DNA from: an uncultured Clostridia bacterium
GTDB lineage: Bacteria > Bacillota_A > Clostridia > Christensenellales > CAG-138
Assembly (NCBI GenBank): GCA_946623765.1
Contig: CAMORL010000018.1
Location: 1-17,159, forward strand
Direction: 5' to 3'
Length of the DNA stretch: 17,159 bases
Shown in pieces: positions 1 to 8,964 of the stretch; within the stretch, counting starts at the first letter, position 1, and the number at the start of each line of letters is the position of its first letter. The notes below the pieces were generated by a model. That model ran no database searches and was not told the DNA's origin. It saw only the letters and a program-made list of their open reading frames with translations. Both the position numbers and the translations under genes were made by a program.

Positions 1-659
1 CCTTTTGTGACAACGACAACCATGCGTTCACCGGTCGAAGTCACGCGGATTACACAGGCGCGAAGACATCCCTTCCCCGTCGTTTCGTCATAAATGCGAA
101 CGTGATTGCGGTTCGCCCATTCGGTAACGGTTCTTGCAAGCGCGGTAATGCGCGCATCCTCAATCGGGCAGTCGAACAGAGGGATCAGCCGGTGACTGCG
201 TTCCGCATAAAAGCCGAATGCCGCAGCGCCGTCCGCAAAGCCGATCGGAAAGCTGCCCTTGTTGCGATAGCGCCACGGATCGTCCATGCCGATCGTATCC
301 TGTACGGCAATACCGGAAAACCCGCCGAGCCGTTCGAGACAATCCTTCACGATCTGCGTTTTTGCCTGCAGCTGCATCCGATAATCCATATGCATGAGCG
401 CGCAGCCGCCGCATTTTTCAAACGCTTCGCACAACGGCTCTGCACGGTTTTCGGAAGGCTTGACGATGTCGACGATCTTTGCAATGCAGAATTTCTTTTC
501 AACTTTGATGATATGAACTTTTACGGTTTCCCCGGGTATGGCAAACGGTACGAAGAACGCAACGCCCTCGGATCGTCCGACGCCCTGTCCTTCGCTTGTT
601 ATCCCGGTGATTTCAAGTACAAGCTCCTGATTCTTTTGAAACGGATTGCTTTGTTTCAT
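1..659 (-). CDS. 23S rRNA (uracil-5-)-methyltransferase, RlmD/RlmCD (RumA) type, partial
   Basis: This is the first 219 residues of a SAM-dependent enzyme that makes 5-methyluridine in 23S rRNA; the rest lies beyond the left edge. Residues about 6-65 look like a TRAM RNA-binding domain. The iron-sulfur ligand pattern is clear: Cys77, Cys83 and Cys86 in CEAFEKCGGC, with Cys164 in LFDCPI as the probable fourth ligand. This matches the spacing in the RumA family. The segment YRNKGSFPIG (131-140) is also typical. The methyltransferase motifs and catalytic Cys are outside the window, so the target uridine (747, 1939 or both) cannot be told. The ATG start overlaps the dnaE stop as ATGA (656-659). 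No good ribosome site lies close to it, since GGAGAGGAG is about 15 nt upstream, which suggests coupling to dnaE translation. The family call is firm; the exact orthologue is not. Confidence 0.88.
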   Translation of the reverse strand, partial: MKQSNPFQKNQELVLEITGITSEGQGVGRSEGVAFFVPFAIPGETVKVHIIKVEKKFCIAKIVDIVKPSENRAEPLCEAFEKCGGCALMHMDYRMQLQAKTQIVKDCLERLGGFSGIAVQDTIGMDDPWRYRNKGSFPIGFADGAAAFGFYAERSHRLIPLFDCPIEDARITALARTVTEWANRNHVRIYDETTGKGCLRACVIRVTSTGERMVVVVTK

Positions 660-3600
660 TTCAGTACCACATTCTCCTCTCCGAATTCCGCTTTCAGTGC
701 GCGCAGCAGCGATTCGCTCGGATTGACGAACCATTCCTTCGGCGCGCCTTTTGCAATCTTTTTTGCGGTATCGAACAGCACCAGCGCCGTATCGCCCGGG
801 AATGAATGCGTAATGCGCCGTACACGGTTCTGCTGCTCGCTGTCTAAATACGGCAGCCGGATATACAGCGTCTGCATCGCGTCTTTCAGCGATTTGACAG
901 AATCGACAAGGATCGAATTTGCACGATCCTCTCGGATCGAGATTCGTCCCGAGATCTCAACGACGTTCTCATCGTGAAACTGCGCAGAACACGCCTGCAG
1001 CACCTTCGGAAAGAGCATCAGCTCGACCGATCCGGAATGTCCCTCAAGTACGCCGAGACCGATAAGGCCGTTTCCGCTCTTGGTAGGGCGCTGTTTGCAG
1101 GACGTCAGCATGCCGCCGACCGTCACCGTCATTTCGTCCGAAACGGCGCCGGTTCCGTCCGCTTCCGAAAGATCGGCTACCGTGAACGGATACCGTGTCA
1201 GCGCACTTGCGTAGGCGTCCAGAGGATGTCCGGACAGATACAGACCGGTTGCCTCGCGCTCCATAGCGAGAAGCGCAGAATGAGGCAGTTCCTTCAATTT
1301 CGGGATTGCAAGCGTCGACTGCGCCGCAAGCGACGAACCGAAGTCCAGATCGAACAGCGAAAGCTGACCGGATTCCCGGACCTTTTGAGCGTGCTGCGCA
1401 GCGTCGAGCGCCTGCGCATACACATTCAGAAGGCTGCTTCGGGTATAGCCCATTTCGTCGAAGCATCCCGCCGAAATCAAGCCCTCAAGCATACGCTTGT
1501 TGAGCCCGTGCGTGCGGTTTACAAAATCCTCGAAATCCTTGAACGGACCGTTCTCCCTCCGATCGCGGACGACGTCCCGCATGACGGTTTCGGAAACGTT
1601 TCGGACGGAAGACAATCCGAAGCGGATAGCGTTGTCTTCAACGTTGAACAGCGCCATAGACCGGTTGACGTCCGGCGGCAGAATCCGGATTCCGAGCTTT
1701 CTTGCCGAATAAACGTAAGCGGCGACGCTGTCCGTATTCTGCCGGTAACCGTTGATTGTTGCCGCAAACAGCTCAGTCGGATAGTAGCGCTTGAGATATG
1801 CGGTACGGTAGGCTACGACCGCATAGCATGCGGCATGCGCTTTGTTGAACGCGTACGACGCAAAATCCATCATTTCGTCGAAGATATGATTCGCCACATC
1901 TTCGGGGACGCCTCTCTTGATCGCGCCGTCGACGCCGTCCGTTCCGTAAACGAAGAACGTGCGTTCCCGTGCCATGACGTCATGCTTCTTCTTGGACATG
2001 GCGCGGCGGACAAGATCGCTTCTGCCGTAACTGTACCCTGCGAGCGAGCGTACGATCTCCATGACCTGTTCCTGATAAACCATACAGCCGTAGGTGTTTT
2101 TGAGGATCGGCTCCATCAAAGGATGCGCGTATTCGATATTGCCCTCGTGTTTGCCGCGTATATAGCGAGGAATCTGTTCCATCGGACCCGGACGGTACAG
2201 GGAAATCCCTGCAATCAGATCTTCAAAGCAGTCCGGTTTGAGCTGCATCATAAACTGACGCATGCCTCCGGATTCAAGCTGGAACACGGCGTCCGTATCG
2301 CCTGCTGCGATCATCTTCCAGACCTCGGGATCCTCGAAATCGTTCTTCGAGAAATCCGGAACCGGCTTCCCCTGCTGCTTGATAAAATCGAGTGTGTCGC
2401 GGATGATCGTCAGTGTACGAAGTCCGAGAAAGTCCATCTTCAAAAGACCCAGTTCCTCGAGGGTCGTCATCGGGAACTGTGTGGTCAATGCGCCGTCATT
2501 GCATGTCAGCGGAACGACGGTGTTCAGCGGAACGCCTGAAATCACAACGCCGGCGGCATGCGTGGAGCTGTGCCGCGGAAGTCCTTCGAGCTTCATGGAA
2601 AGGTCGAGTACCCGGCGCATCGTTTCGTCGGTTTCATACAGGTTCTTCAGTTCCGCATTGAGCTGAATCGCCTCGGAAAGCGTGATCTTCAGAACATTCG
2701 GAATGAGCTTTGCGAGTTTATCGGCGTCGGCATACGGTACACGCAAAACACGCGCGACATCGCGGACGACAGCCTTTGCCGCCATGGTGCCGAACGTAAT
2801 GATCTGCGCGACATGTCCTTCGCCGTACTTTTCACCGACGTAGTCGATGACCTCCTGTCTGCGTTCATAGCAAAAATCCACGTCGAAATCCGGCATGGAA
2901 ACGCGTTCCGGGTTCAGGAAGCGTTCAAAGAGCAGATTGTATTTCAGCGGATCAACGTCCGTAATATCAAGGAAATATGCCGCAAGCGAAGCGGCGCCGC
3001 TGCCCCTGCCCGGACCGACCATGATGCCGTGCGTTTTTGCATAATGAATAAAATCCCAAACGATGAGATAATAGTCGACGAATCCCATCTTTTCGACGAC
3101 GGAAAGCTCGTATTCCAAACGGTCGAGCGCATCCTTCCCGGCGTTCGGCATCTTACGCTGCATGCCTTCCCGGCACAGTTTCCGAAGATAGACGTCGTTC
3201 GCCATGCCGTCCGGCGCAGTGAAATGCGGAAGACGGCGTACGCCGAACTGGATCTCGACGCTGCATTTGTCGGCAATCTCGCAGGTGTTGTCCAACGCGT
3301 CCGGATCGTTCGGCAGAGCTTCCGCCATCTCGTCGTACGATTTCAGATAGAACTCCTCCGTCTCCATCCGCATGCGGTCCGCCTCGTCTACAAACCGCTG
3401 CGTCTGAATGCAAAGCAGAACGTCCTGCGCGTCGGCGTCGTCCTTCTTGACATAGTGAATATCGTTCGTCGCAACGGTTTTGACGCCGAGCGTTTTTGCA
3501 AGCGTCCTGAGCTTCGGAAGCACTTCCAGCTGTTCCGGAATGCCGTGGTTCTGCAGTTCAATATAGAAATCTTCGCCGAACATCGATTGCAGGCGCTTTG

Positions 3601-4075
3601 CAATTTCATATGCGCGCGCATCCTGTCCGCGCAGGAAAGATTGCGGAATGTCGCCCGCAAGACATGCAGACAGGCAGATCAGCCCTTCATGATGCGCTTC
3701 AAGAAGATCGTAATCGATGCGAGGTTTATAATAGAATCCGTGAATGAACGCTTCCGAGGAAAGATACATCAGATTCCGATACCCGGTCTCGTTCTTTGCA
3801 AGGAGAATCAGATGCGCCGAATCGCGGTCTCGCGCATCGCCGATCGCGTCGTATCTGCCCTTGGCGACATAGGCTTCCATGCCGAGAATCGGTTTGATTC
3901 CTTCCGCCTTGCATGCGCGGTAAAAGTCGATCACACCGTACATCACGCCGTGATCCGTAATGGCAAGCGCGGTCTGCCCGAGCGCTTTTGCGCGCTTCAC
4001 GAGTTCCGGAATGCGCGACGCGCCGTCGAGAAGACTGTATTGCGTATGAACATGCAGATGAACAAACGGTTTCAT
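656..4075 (-). CDS. dnaE: DNA polymerase III alpha subunit, DnaE type
   Basis: Replicative DNA polymerase of family C, 1139 residues, a usual length for DnaE. The N-terminal PHP domain starts at once (HLHVHTQYSLLDG, residues 6-18) and keeps the metal-site motifs HxH, ITDHG (39-43), GMEAY (65-69) and NDIHYV (204-209). The polymerase palm follows with PGRGSGAASLAAYFLDITD (355-373) and PDFDVDF (395-401). Asp398, Asp400 and Asp548 (KMDFLG) match the catalytic triad known from E. coli DnaE. FNKAHAACYAVVAYRTAYLK is the conserved fingers/HhH segment, and an OB-fold region (MTVTVGGMLTSCKQRPTK) lies near the C terminus. There is no Exo domain, so this is not PolC; many Bacillota carry both, but a polC is not in this window. 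The reading frame stays open for 89 codons upstream of Met1, but that stretch holds a terminator and a promoter, and homology begins at MKPFVHLH. GAGG lies about 6 nt before the ATG. Confidence 0.97.
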   Translation of the reverse strand: MKPFVHLHVHTQYSLLDGASRIPELVKRAKALGQTALAITDHGVMYGVIDFYRACKAEGIKPILGMEAYVAKGRYDAIGDARDRDSAHLILLAKNETGYRNLMYLSSEAFIHGFYYKPRIDYDLLEAHHEGLICLSACLAGDIPQSFLRGQDARAYEIAKRLQSMFGEDFYIELQNHGIPEQLEVLPKLRTLAKTLGVKTVATNDIHYVKKDDADAQDVLLCIQTQRFVDEADRMRMETEEFYLKSYDEMAEALPNDPDALDNTCEIADKCSVEIQFGVRRLPHFTAPDGMANDVYLRKLCREGMQRKMPNAGKDALDRLEYELSVVEKMGFVDYYLIVWDFIHYAKTHGIMVGPGRGSGAASLAAYFLDITDVDPLKYNLLFERFLNPERVSMPDFDVDFCYERRQEVIDYVGEKYGEGHVAQIITFGTMAAKAVVRDVARVLRVPYADADKLAKLIPNVLKITLSEAIQLNAELKNLYETDETMRRVLDLSMKLEGLPRHSSTHAAGVVISGVPLNTVVPLTCNDGALTTQFPMTTLEELGLLKMDFLGLRTLTIIRDTLDFIKQQGKPVPDFSKNDFEDPEVWKMIAAGDTDAVFQLESGGMRQFMMQLKPDCFEDLIAGISLYRPGPMEQIPRYIRGKHEGNIEYAHPLMEPILKNTYGCMVYQEQVMEIVRSLAGYSYGRSDLVRRAMSKKKHDVMARERTFFVYGTDGVDGAIKRGVPEDVANHIFDEMMDFASYAFNKAHAACYAVVAYRTAYLKRYYPTELFAATINGYRQNTDSVAAYVYSARKLGIRILPPDVNRSMALFNVEDNAIRFGLSSVRNVSETVMRDVVRDRRENGPFKDFEDFVNRTHGLNKRMLEGLISAGCFDEMGYTRSSLLNVYAQALDAAQHAQKVRESGQLSLFDLDFGSSLAAQSTLAIPKLKELPHSALLAMEREATGLYLSGHPLDAYASALTRYPFTVADLSEADGTGAVSDEMTVTVGGMLTSCKQRPTKSGNGLIGLGVLEGHSGSVELMLFPKVLQACSAQFHDENVVEISGRISIREDRANSILVDSVKSLKDAMQTLYIRLPYLDSEQQNRVRRITHSFPGDTALVLFDTAKKIAKGAPKEWFVNPSESLLRALKAEFGEENVVLK

Positions 4076-4107
4076 ATCGGCCTCGAATCCTATATTTCTA
4101 CAAATAC

Positions 4108-4136
4108 ATCTTAACACACATTCCTTTGAAACGCAA
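4108..4136 (-). promoter_or_regulatory. sigma-A promoter of dnaE
   Basis: On the minus strand TTGCGT (4131-4136) is followed after 17 bp by TAAGAT (4108-4113). TGT directly precedes the -10, giving an extended -10 element. Transcription would start about 25 nt before the dnaE ATG. It lies downstream of the terminator of the preceding operon, so dnaE and the methyltransferase gene should form a separate transcription unit. This is a pattern match by eye. Confidence 0.6.
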
Positions 4137-4152
4137 GAATCATACGGATTCC

Positions 4153-4190
4153 AAAAGAAACGGAGCAAGCCGTTTTGACTTGCTCCGTTT
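4153..4190 (-). terminator. Rho-independent terminator after the asd-dapA-dapB-M48 operon
   Basis: A perfect 12-bp stem, AAACGGAGCAAG (4158-4169) with CTTGCTCCGTTT (4179-4190), encloses a 9-nt loop. On the minus strand the stem is followed by a T-rich tail (TTTCTTTTGG). It starts 11 bp after the stop of the M48 peptidase gene. The tail is poorer on the plus strand, so the minus strand is the working direction. Confidence 0.88.
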
Positions 4191-4200
4191 ATCGGATGCT

Positions 4201-6264
4201 TTACGGTATTTGCCAGATCAGCGCGCCTTTGATGCGGTCGAGACGAACCTTTTGTTCTTCGGCGTATTCGTAATCGAACAAAGAATATTGCCCGTCGAGC
4301 CCGTCCAGGTATTGGAAAATCCGTTCCATGCAGGCATCGCATGTTTTCGGATCCGTCTCGGTCCGGAATCGGACGATATAAACGGTCGATGACAACGATG
4401 CGGAAAGCTTTTTACTGACGCGATAAAGCGCCTGTATGTTTTCCCCGCACGCGTCGAGAATAAATGCTTGCTCCTCCAATAGCTCGCTTTCCGGCAAGGT
4501 GGGAACGGCAGTCAGCCGATCGGAGGGATTCAGCGAATCCGCATCGTCTACCCTGTCGTCGATCTTCTTCTGCGCAAGTTCAAGGATATACCGCCGGTAA
4601 TCCCGAAGCTCCTCTTCCATCCCCATCATGCGATAGAACTGCCCGATCTCCTCCGATGCGGATTCCAGATAGTTCTGATTTGTTTCGGCAGCTTTACGCA
4701 CATAAGCAACGCCTTCCGGATCGTAACGATGCAGCAGATAAAGCCCTTTGATGTAATACGCATATGCCGCTTCATGATCGTTTTCGGAAGCGGCGATCGC
4801 ACGATCGCAGATCTCTTTCGCAAGCGATTCATTTTTCAGTGTCAGGCAGTCGTCGATGATCGGACGGAGTTCCAACGCGGTATAGGTCTGTCCGTTCTCT
4901 ACGTCGCTCAAATACTTTTCAACGCGTTCTTTCGGTTCCAGATACCGCTCACGGCGCGTTTCGGCATACGATTCCTCATTTTCATTCGTCTCCGCCTCAT
5001 CGTTGAACCGCAGAATTTCCTCCTGTTCCTTCGCATAGTCCGGATCCGGATCATCAAATACAATCGTATAGGACGGATCGTTCAGCGCATGCAGCCGCTG
5101 CGTAAGCGTCGGATGCGTATCGATCTGCCCGGGAAGCTCTTTCCGGAACAAATCGATCCAAAAGTCAAGCCGTTCTACGCATACCGTCCTGAACGAACGG
5201 AACATGTTTTTTACATACGTCTTCGGTATCTCTTCCGGCTCATAATACGGAACAGCTTCGTATTCATATCTCAGATAATGTGCAACGAGATTCGTTTTCA
5301 CAAGCGCGGCAGCGCTTTCCGCATTCTTTCCGTTCTGCACCGAATACAGGTCCGCCTGTTTCTCCTGCCGTTCGGAAGAAATATAACGGTATTCCGAGAG
5401 ACATTGTGCCGCGTATGCAAGCGGCGCGAGGAACAGAACGTCGACCGGTTTCAGAAGAATGCATTTGAACGAGGGCTCGCGAAACTTCCGGAATATCTTG
5501 TTCAGAACGCGGACGGTCGGCTTGTCGTCATAAAGAATATGTGCTTTTTCATGCAGCAGGACCTGTTTGAATTCCTCACGGCACAAGAAAGCGCCGATCA
5601 GTGCGCCGACTCCGACCAGAATTCGGCCGTGCGTTCTCCCGACGCCGATATTGTCTAACGCATAGAGGTTCATCAGCGGCGGCTGCTTTTCGTCCGGAAA
5701 CACTTCATCCAATGTTTCATACATCTTCGGAAAACGCTCTCTCGGAAGAATATCCCGAATCGGCTCATCCGGTTCTTTCAGAGTAAAAGAGAGCAGCGTC
5801 GACAGAATTCCCCATAGTGTGAAAACCGGAATAACAGTGCAGGGAGCGCCGACGACCCAATCCTGTTCGTTGGCTCCTGCAAAAAAGATTGTCAAAAGAG
5901 ACAGGATCACGCATGCCGCGATCCGGATATATAAAAATGCGACGGATCCGACAAGCCTTGCATACAGTCCGTTTTCACCGCGATCCGTACGCGCTTTCTG
6001 TTCGAGCATCCTTTCCCGGTATTCCTTCAGGCGGATCGACTCGGTCTTTCGTTTTGCGCGAAATACTGCAACGGCAGAGACAATATAGACAAGGATCAGA
6101 CATCCGAGCGCGGTCCAGGCGTAAACAGCAGACAAGCCCGGGATGCATCGCATTCCGAGCCTGAACATGAAATAACCTGCAACGATCGCGAATGCAAGCG
6201 GCCAAAGCCACCCGAGGATACGTTCTCCCGCCCGCATGGCGCGATTTGCGTTTTGTTCCTTCAA
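4201..6264 (-). CDS. M48-type membrane zinc metallopeptidase with C-terminal helical/TPR-like region
   Basis: A 687-residue predicted integral membrane protease. Hydrophobic segments are seen at about 16-36, 45-68, 106-129 and 137-160. The zinc site is HEKAH (238-242), with Glu301 in ERQEKQADLYS as the likely third ligand and THPTLTQRL (383-391) as the typical M48 HP element. This order fits HtpX/Ste24-like M48 peptidases. The region after about 430 is acidic and helical, with a TPR-like stretch (about residues 500-560), and may bind substrates or partners. The start is TTG, with AAAGGAG 8 nt upstream; the next in-frame ATG, nine codons on, has no such site. The gene starts 13 bp after the dapB stop and ends the dap operon before a strong terminator. 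The substrate is unknown. The link with cell-wall precursor genes suggests an envelope role, but that is inference. Confidence 0.82.
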   Translation of the reverse strand: MKEQNANRAMRAGERILGWLWPLAFAIVAGYFMFRLGMRCIPGLSAVYAWTALGCLILVYIVSAVAVFRAKRKTESIRLKEYRERMLEQKARTDRGENGLYARLVGSVAFLYIRIAACVILSLLTIFFAGANEQDWVVGAPCTVIPVFTLWGILSTLLSFTLKEPDEPIRDILPRERFPKMYETLDEVFPDEKQPPLMNLYALDNIGVGRTHGRILVGVGALIGAFLCREEFKQVLLHEKAHILYDDKPTVRVLNKIFRKFREPSFKCILLKPVDVLFLAPLAYAAQCLSEYRYISSERQEKQADLYSVQNGKNAESAAALVKTNLVAHYLRYEYEAVPYYEPEEIPKTYVKNMFRSFRTVCVERLDFWIDLFRKELPGQIDTHPTLTQRLHALNDPSYTIVFDDPDPDYAKEQEEILRFNDEAETNENEESYAETRRERYLEPKERVEKYLSDVENGQTYTALELRPIIDDCLTLKNESLAKEICDRAIAASENDHEAAYAYYIKGLYLLHRYDPEGVAYVRKAAETNQNYLESASEEIGQFYRMMGMEEELRDYRRYILELAQKKIDDRVDDADSLNPSDRLTAVPTLPESELLEEQAFILDACGENIQALYRVSKKLSASLSSTVYIVRFRTETDPKTCDACMERIFQYLDGLDGQYSLFDYEYAEEQKVRLDRIKGALIWQIP

Positions 6265-6272
6265 ACAAGTCT

Positions 6273-6279
6273 CTCCTTT
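6273..6279 (-). promoter_or_regulatory. Ribosome binding site that fixes a TTG start
   Basis: AAAGGAG on the minus strand shares bases with the dapB TAA stop (TAAAGGAG) and sits 8 nt before the TTG start of the M48 gene. It decides the TTG over a downstream ATG. Ribosomes ending dapB would stop on this site, which suggests translational coupling. Confidence 0.7.
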
Positions 6280-7045
6280 ACTGTATCAATTCCGAAACAA
6301 GGTCTTCCATGGAAAACAAACCATGTTCTTTCGTCAGAAGAAACTGTGCCGCTTTCAGCGCGCCTGCGGCAAATACCTGTTTGGAATACGCTGCGTGACG
6401 AACGGCAATTTCTTCGTCTTCACCGAGGAAACGCACTTCGTGTTCGCCCACGATCGTTCCGCCGCGGATGCTGTGGAAACCGATCTCTCCCGGTTGCCTG
6501 CAGCGATCCTTTTCGCTGCGTCCGAACACAAAAGGATGCTCGATGCCGTCCGCTTCTTTGATCGCTTCGGCGAGCATCAGTGCCGTGCCGCTCGGTGCGT
6601 CTTTTTTGCGGTTGTGATGCGTTTCGATGATCTCAATATCAAATGCGTCGCCGAGCGTTTGTCTTGCCTGCTTCAGAAGCGCGCGCATCAGATTGACGCC
6701 GAGCGACATATTCCCGGAGCGAAAAACCGGTATCCGTTTGCTTGCTTCCTTGATTCTTTCGATCACACCGTCGGAAAGCGCGGTCGTGCAGATCACCGCA
6801 GGCGTCTGATGCGCCTCGCAAAACGCAAGGATCTCCTCCGTCGCTTTCGGAACGGAAAAGTCTATGACAACGTCGACCGGAACGTTTACTTCCTTTGCGG
6901 ACGCAAACACCGGAAACAGGAGCTTTTCTTTTACAAACGGATCGACGCCGCAGACTTCCGTAAACCCGTGATCGTCCTTCTGCAGCGCTTTCAGAAGCGC
7001 TGCACCCATCTGTCCGCCGACTCCGTTGATCAATAACCGTGCCAT
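6278..7045 (-). CDS. dapB: 4-hydroxy-tetrahydrodipicolinate reductase
   Basis: DapB reduces 4-hydroxy-tetrahydrodipicolinate to tetrahydrodipicolinate with NAD(P)H in the diaminopimelate/lysine pathway in the cytoplasm. At 255 residues it is of normal length. It begins with the dinucleotide-binding loop INGVGGQMG (6-14). The signature IIETHHNRKKDAPSGTA (139-155) holds the substrate-site His143/His144, Lys148 and the GT of the family motif. CTTALSD (86-92) takes the place of the usual GTTG element. The ATG is preceded by GAGGG at 7 nt, which begins within the dapA TGA stop; only 10 bp separate the genes. It is the third gene of the asd operon. Confidence 0.96.
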   Translation of the reverse strand: MARLLINGVGGQMGAALLKALQKDDHGFTEVCGVDPFVKEKLLFPVFASAKEVNVPVDVVIDFSVPKATEEILAFCEAHQTPAVICTTALSDGVIERIKEASKRIPVFRSGNMSLGVNLMRALLKQARQTLGDAFDIEIIETHHNRKKDAPSGTALMLAEAIKEADGIEHPFVFGRSEKDRCRQPGEIGFHSIRGGTIVGEHEVRFLGEDEEIAVRHAAYSKQVFAAGALKAAQFLLTKEHGLFSMEDLVSELIQ

Positions 7046-7055
7046 GACCGTTCCC

Positions 7056-7934
7056 TCAGATCATGCCGTAATCGCGCAGCGTGTTTTCCATCAGCTCATA
7101 ATGATCCATGGACGGCTGAACAAGAGGCAGACGCACTTCGGGATCGCACAGCTTCAGAAGTCCCATCATTGTCTTGATCGGGATCGGATTGACCTCGCAG
7201 AACGCCGCCTGCTGCAGCGGCAGCAACGCAAGCTGCAAACGTTTCGCTTCCTGAACGTTCCCTTCGAAATACGACGCGCACATGGTATGCATCGCTTCCG
7301 GATGAATATTTGCAATCGTCGAGATGACGCCTTTGCCTCCGATCGAAAGAATCGGAACGACCTGATCGTCGTTGCCGGAATAAATGTCGCATTCCGGACA
7401 CATCGCGGCAAGTTTCGCAATCTGGCTGATATCGCCGCTTGCTTCCTTGATGCCGACGATATTCTCGCACGAACGGACGAGTTTTGTCATCGTTTCGGGC
7501 TTGATGTTCAATCCGGTACGGGAGGGCACGTTATAGACGATGATCGGCAGACGTACCTGTTCTGCGATGGAGCTGTAATGCGCAATCAGTCCCTCCTGCG
7601 TTGTTTTGTTATAAAACGGCGTCACGATCAGAAGACCGTCCGCTCCGACCGCTTCTGCAAAGCGGCTTTTTTGAATCGCGTCTTCGGTGTTGTTGCTTCC
7701 CGTTCCGACGATCACCGGAATCCTGTTCGAAACGCGTTCGACTACAAACCGGATAACCTCTTCACGCTCGTCCTCCATCAGCGTCGCAGCTTCTCCGGTC
7801 GTGCCGAGCGCGACGATCGCGTCGGTTCCGGATGCAATCTGCAATTCAATCAACCTCGTCAGTGCAGTAAAATCGACGGAACCGTCGTGAAACGGCGTAA
7901 TCAGCGCAACTGCGGAACCCGTAAAAATGCTCAT
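7056..7934 (-). CDS. dapA: 4-hydroxy-tetrahydrodipicolinate synthase
   Basis: DapA condenses pyruvate with aspartate semialdehyde, the committed step to diaminopimelate, lysine and spore dipicolinate. At 292 residues it is the usual length. All active-site elements are visible: GTTGEA (44-49), Tyr108 in PFYNK, Tyr134 and Arg139 in VYNVPSRTG, and the Schiff-base Lys163 in GIKEASGD. The ATG chosen here gives the standard N terminus MSIFTGSAVALITPF. It has GGGGG about 7 nt upstream and overlaps the asd stop as ATGA (7931-7934). A longer in-frame start about 80 bp upstream would extend into asd and is not supported by homology. It works with asd and dapB on either side. Confidence 0.97.
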   Translation of the reverse strand: MSIFTGSAVALITPFHDGSVDFTALTRLIELQIASGTDAIVALGTTGEAATLMEDEREEVIRFVVERVSNRIPVIVGTGSNNTEDAIQKSRFAEAVGADGLLIVTPFYNKTTQEGLIAHYSSIAEQVRLPIIVYNVPSRTGLNIKPETMTKLVRSCENIVGIKEASGDISQIAKLAAMCPECDIYSGNDDQVVPILSIGGKGVISTIANIHPEAMHTMCASYFEGNVQEAKRLQLALLPLQQAAFCEVNPIPIKTMMGLLKLCDPEVRLPLVQPSMDHYELMENTLRDYGMI

Positions 7935-8932
7935 TTGTTTTCCCCCTTCATCAATAGTTCCATAATCTGTACCGCATTCAAGGCGGCTCCTTTGCGGATA
8001 TTGTCCGCGACACACCAGAAATTCAAACCGTTCTCGACCGAGCAGTCACGCCGGATTCTGCCGACGTACACCGGATCTGTACCTGCTGCTTCGATCGGCA
8101 TCGGATAGACGTTGTTCTTCGGATCGTCCCGAACGACGATTCCTTTCGCTTCGCTCAGAATGCGGAAGACGTCATTGAGCTCAAACGGACGTTCAAACTC
8201 GACGTTGATGCTTTCGCTGTGTCCGTGATACACCGGAACGCGAACGCAGGTCGCGCTGATCCTGAGATCCGGTCGGTTCAGAATCTTCCGTGTTTCGTCG
8301 ATCATCTTCTGTTCTTCTTTTGTGTTCCCGTTGTCGAGGAAGACGTCGATGTGCGGAATGCAGTTTCCTGCGATCGGATGCGGAAACTTCTTCGGAAGCG
8401 CGCCGCAAAGACCGTCCTCAAGATCCTGATACCCCTTCTGCCCTGCGCCGGATACCGCCTGATAGGTCGAATAGACGATCCGCTTGATCCGGTATGCGTC
8501 GTCGAGAATCTTCAGCGGCACAACCGCCTGAATCGTTGAACAATTCGGATTAGCGACGATTCCTTTCGGAATAGAGGACAGAGAATCCGGATTGACCTCG
8601 GGCACCGTTAGCGGCACCTCCGGATCCATGCGCCACTGGCTGGAATTATCGATCACGATTGCGCCGGCCGAAGCTGCAAGCGGCGCATAAACGGCGCTGA
8701 TCGCTCCCCCCGCGGAAAACAGCGCGTAAGAGAATCCTTTTCCCTTGAAGCTGTCTTCGCGCAGTTCCTGCACTTCATATTCTTTCTCGAAAAACAGAAG
8801 CTTCGTTCCGGCGCTTCTTGCCGAGGCAAAAAGCGAATAATCCGCTTCGATCCGATGTTCCTCCAGTATTTTCAGAAACATTCTGCCGACCATGCCGGTC
8901 GCGCCGACAACGGCAATCCTGCATTTATCCAT
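7931..8932 (-). CDS. asd: Aspartate-semialdehyde dehydrogenase
   Basis: Asd reduces aspartyl 4-phosphate to aspartate semialdehyde with NADPH, feeding DapA and also the threonine/methionine branch. The protein has 333 residues. It starts with the Rossmann loop VVGATGMVGR (8-17). The catalytic Cys131 is in NPNCSTIQ, Gln158 lies in STYQAVSGAG, and RVPVYHGHSE (231-240) holds the substrate Arg and catalytic His. The start is the ATG giving MDKCRIAVVG; GGAGG lies 11 nt upstream, a rather long spacing. An ATG four bases nearer to the GGAGG hits a stop after two codons (ATG CGA TAA). This is the first gene of the asd-dapA-dapB-M48 operon, with a consensus promoter whose leader is only about 25 nt, so there is no room for a lysine riboswitch or T-box. 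Confidence 0.96.
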   Translation of the reverse strand: MDKCRIAVVGATGMVGRMFLKILEEHRIEADYSLFASARSAGTKLLFFEKEYEVQELREDSFKGKGFSYALFSAGGAISAVYAPLAASAGAIVIDNSSQWRMDPEVPLTVPEVNPDSLSSIPKGIVANPNCSTIQAVVPLKILDDAYRIKRIVYSTYQAVSGAGQKGYQDLEDGLCGALPKKFPHPIAGNCIPHIDVFLDNGNTKEEQKMIDETRKILNRPDLRISATCVRVPVYHGHSESINVEFERPFELNDVFRILSEAKGIVVRDDPKNNVYPMPIEAAGTDPVYVGRIRRDCSVENGLNFWCVADNIRKGAALNAVQIMELLMKGENK

Positions 8933-8964
8933 TATCGCATGTGCCTCCAATATAATTCCCAAAT

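Noticed and set aside
974..4114. Two open frames above 500 codons on the plus strand opposite dnaE (974-2539 and 2558-4114)
   Set aside because: They mirror the codon bias of dnaE, and their translations are Arg/His-rich with no family resemblance.
4076..4342. N-terminal extension of dnaE by 89 codons
   Set aside because: The stretch contains the upstream operon's terminator, the dnaE promoter and the end of the M48 gene, and homology to DnaE starts at MKPFVHLH.
8933..8964. Lysine riboswitch or T-box before asd
   Set aside because: The leader from the predicted start is only about 25 nt, far too short for either.
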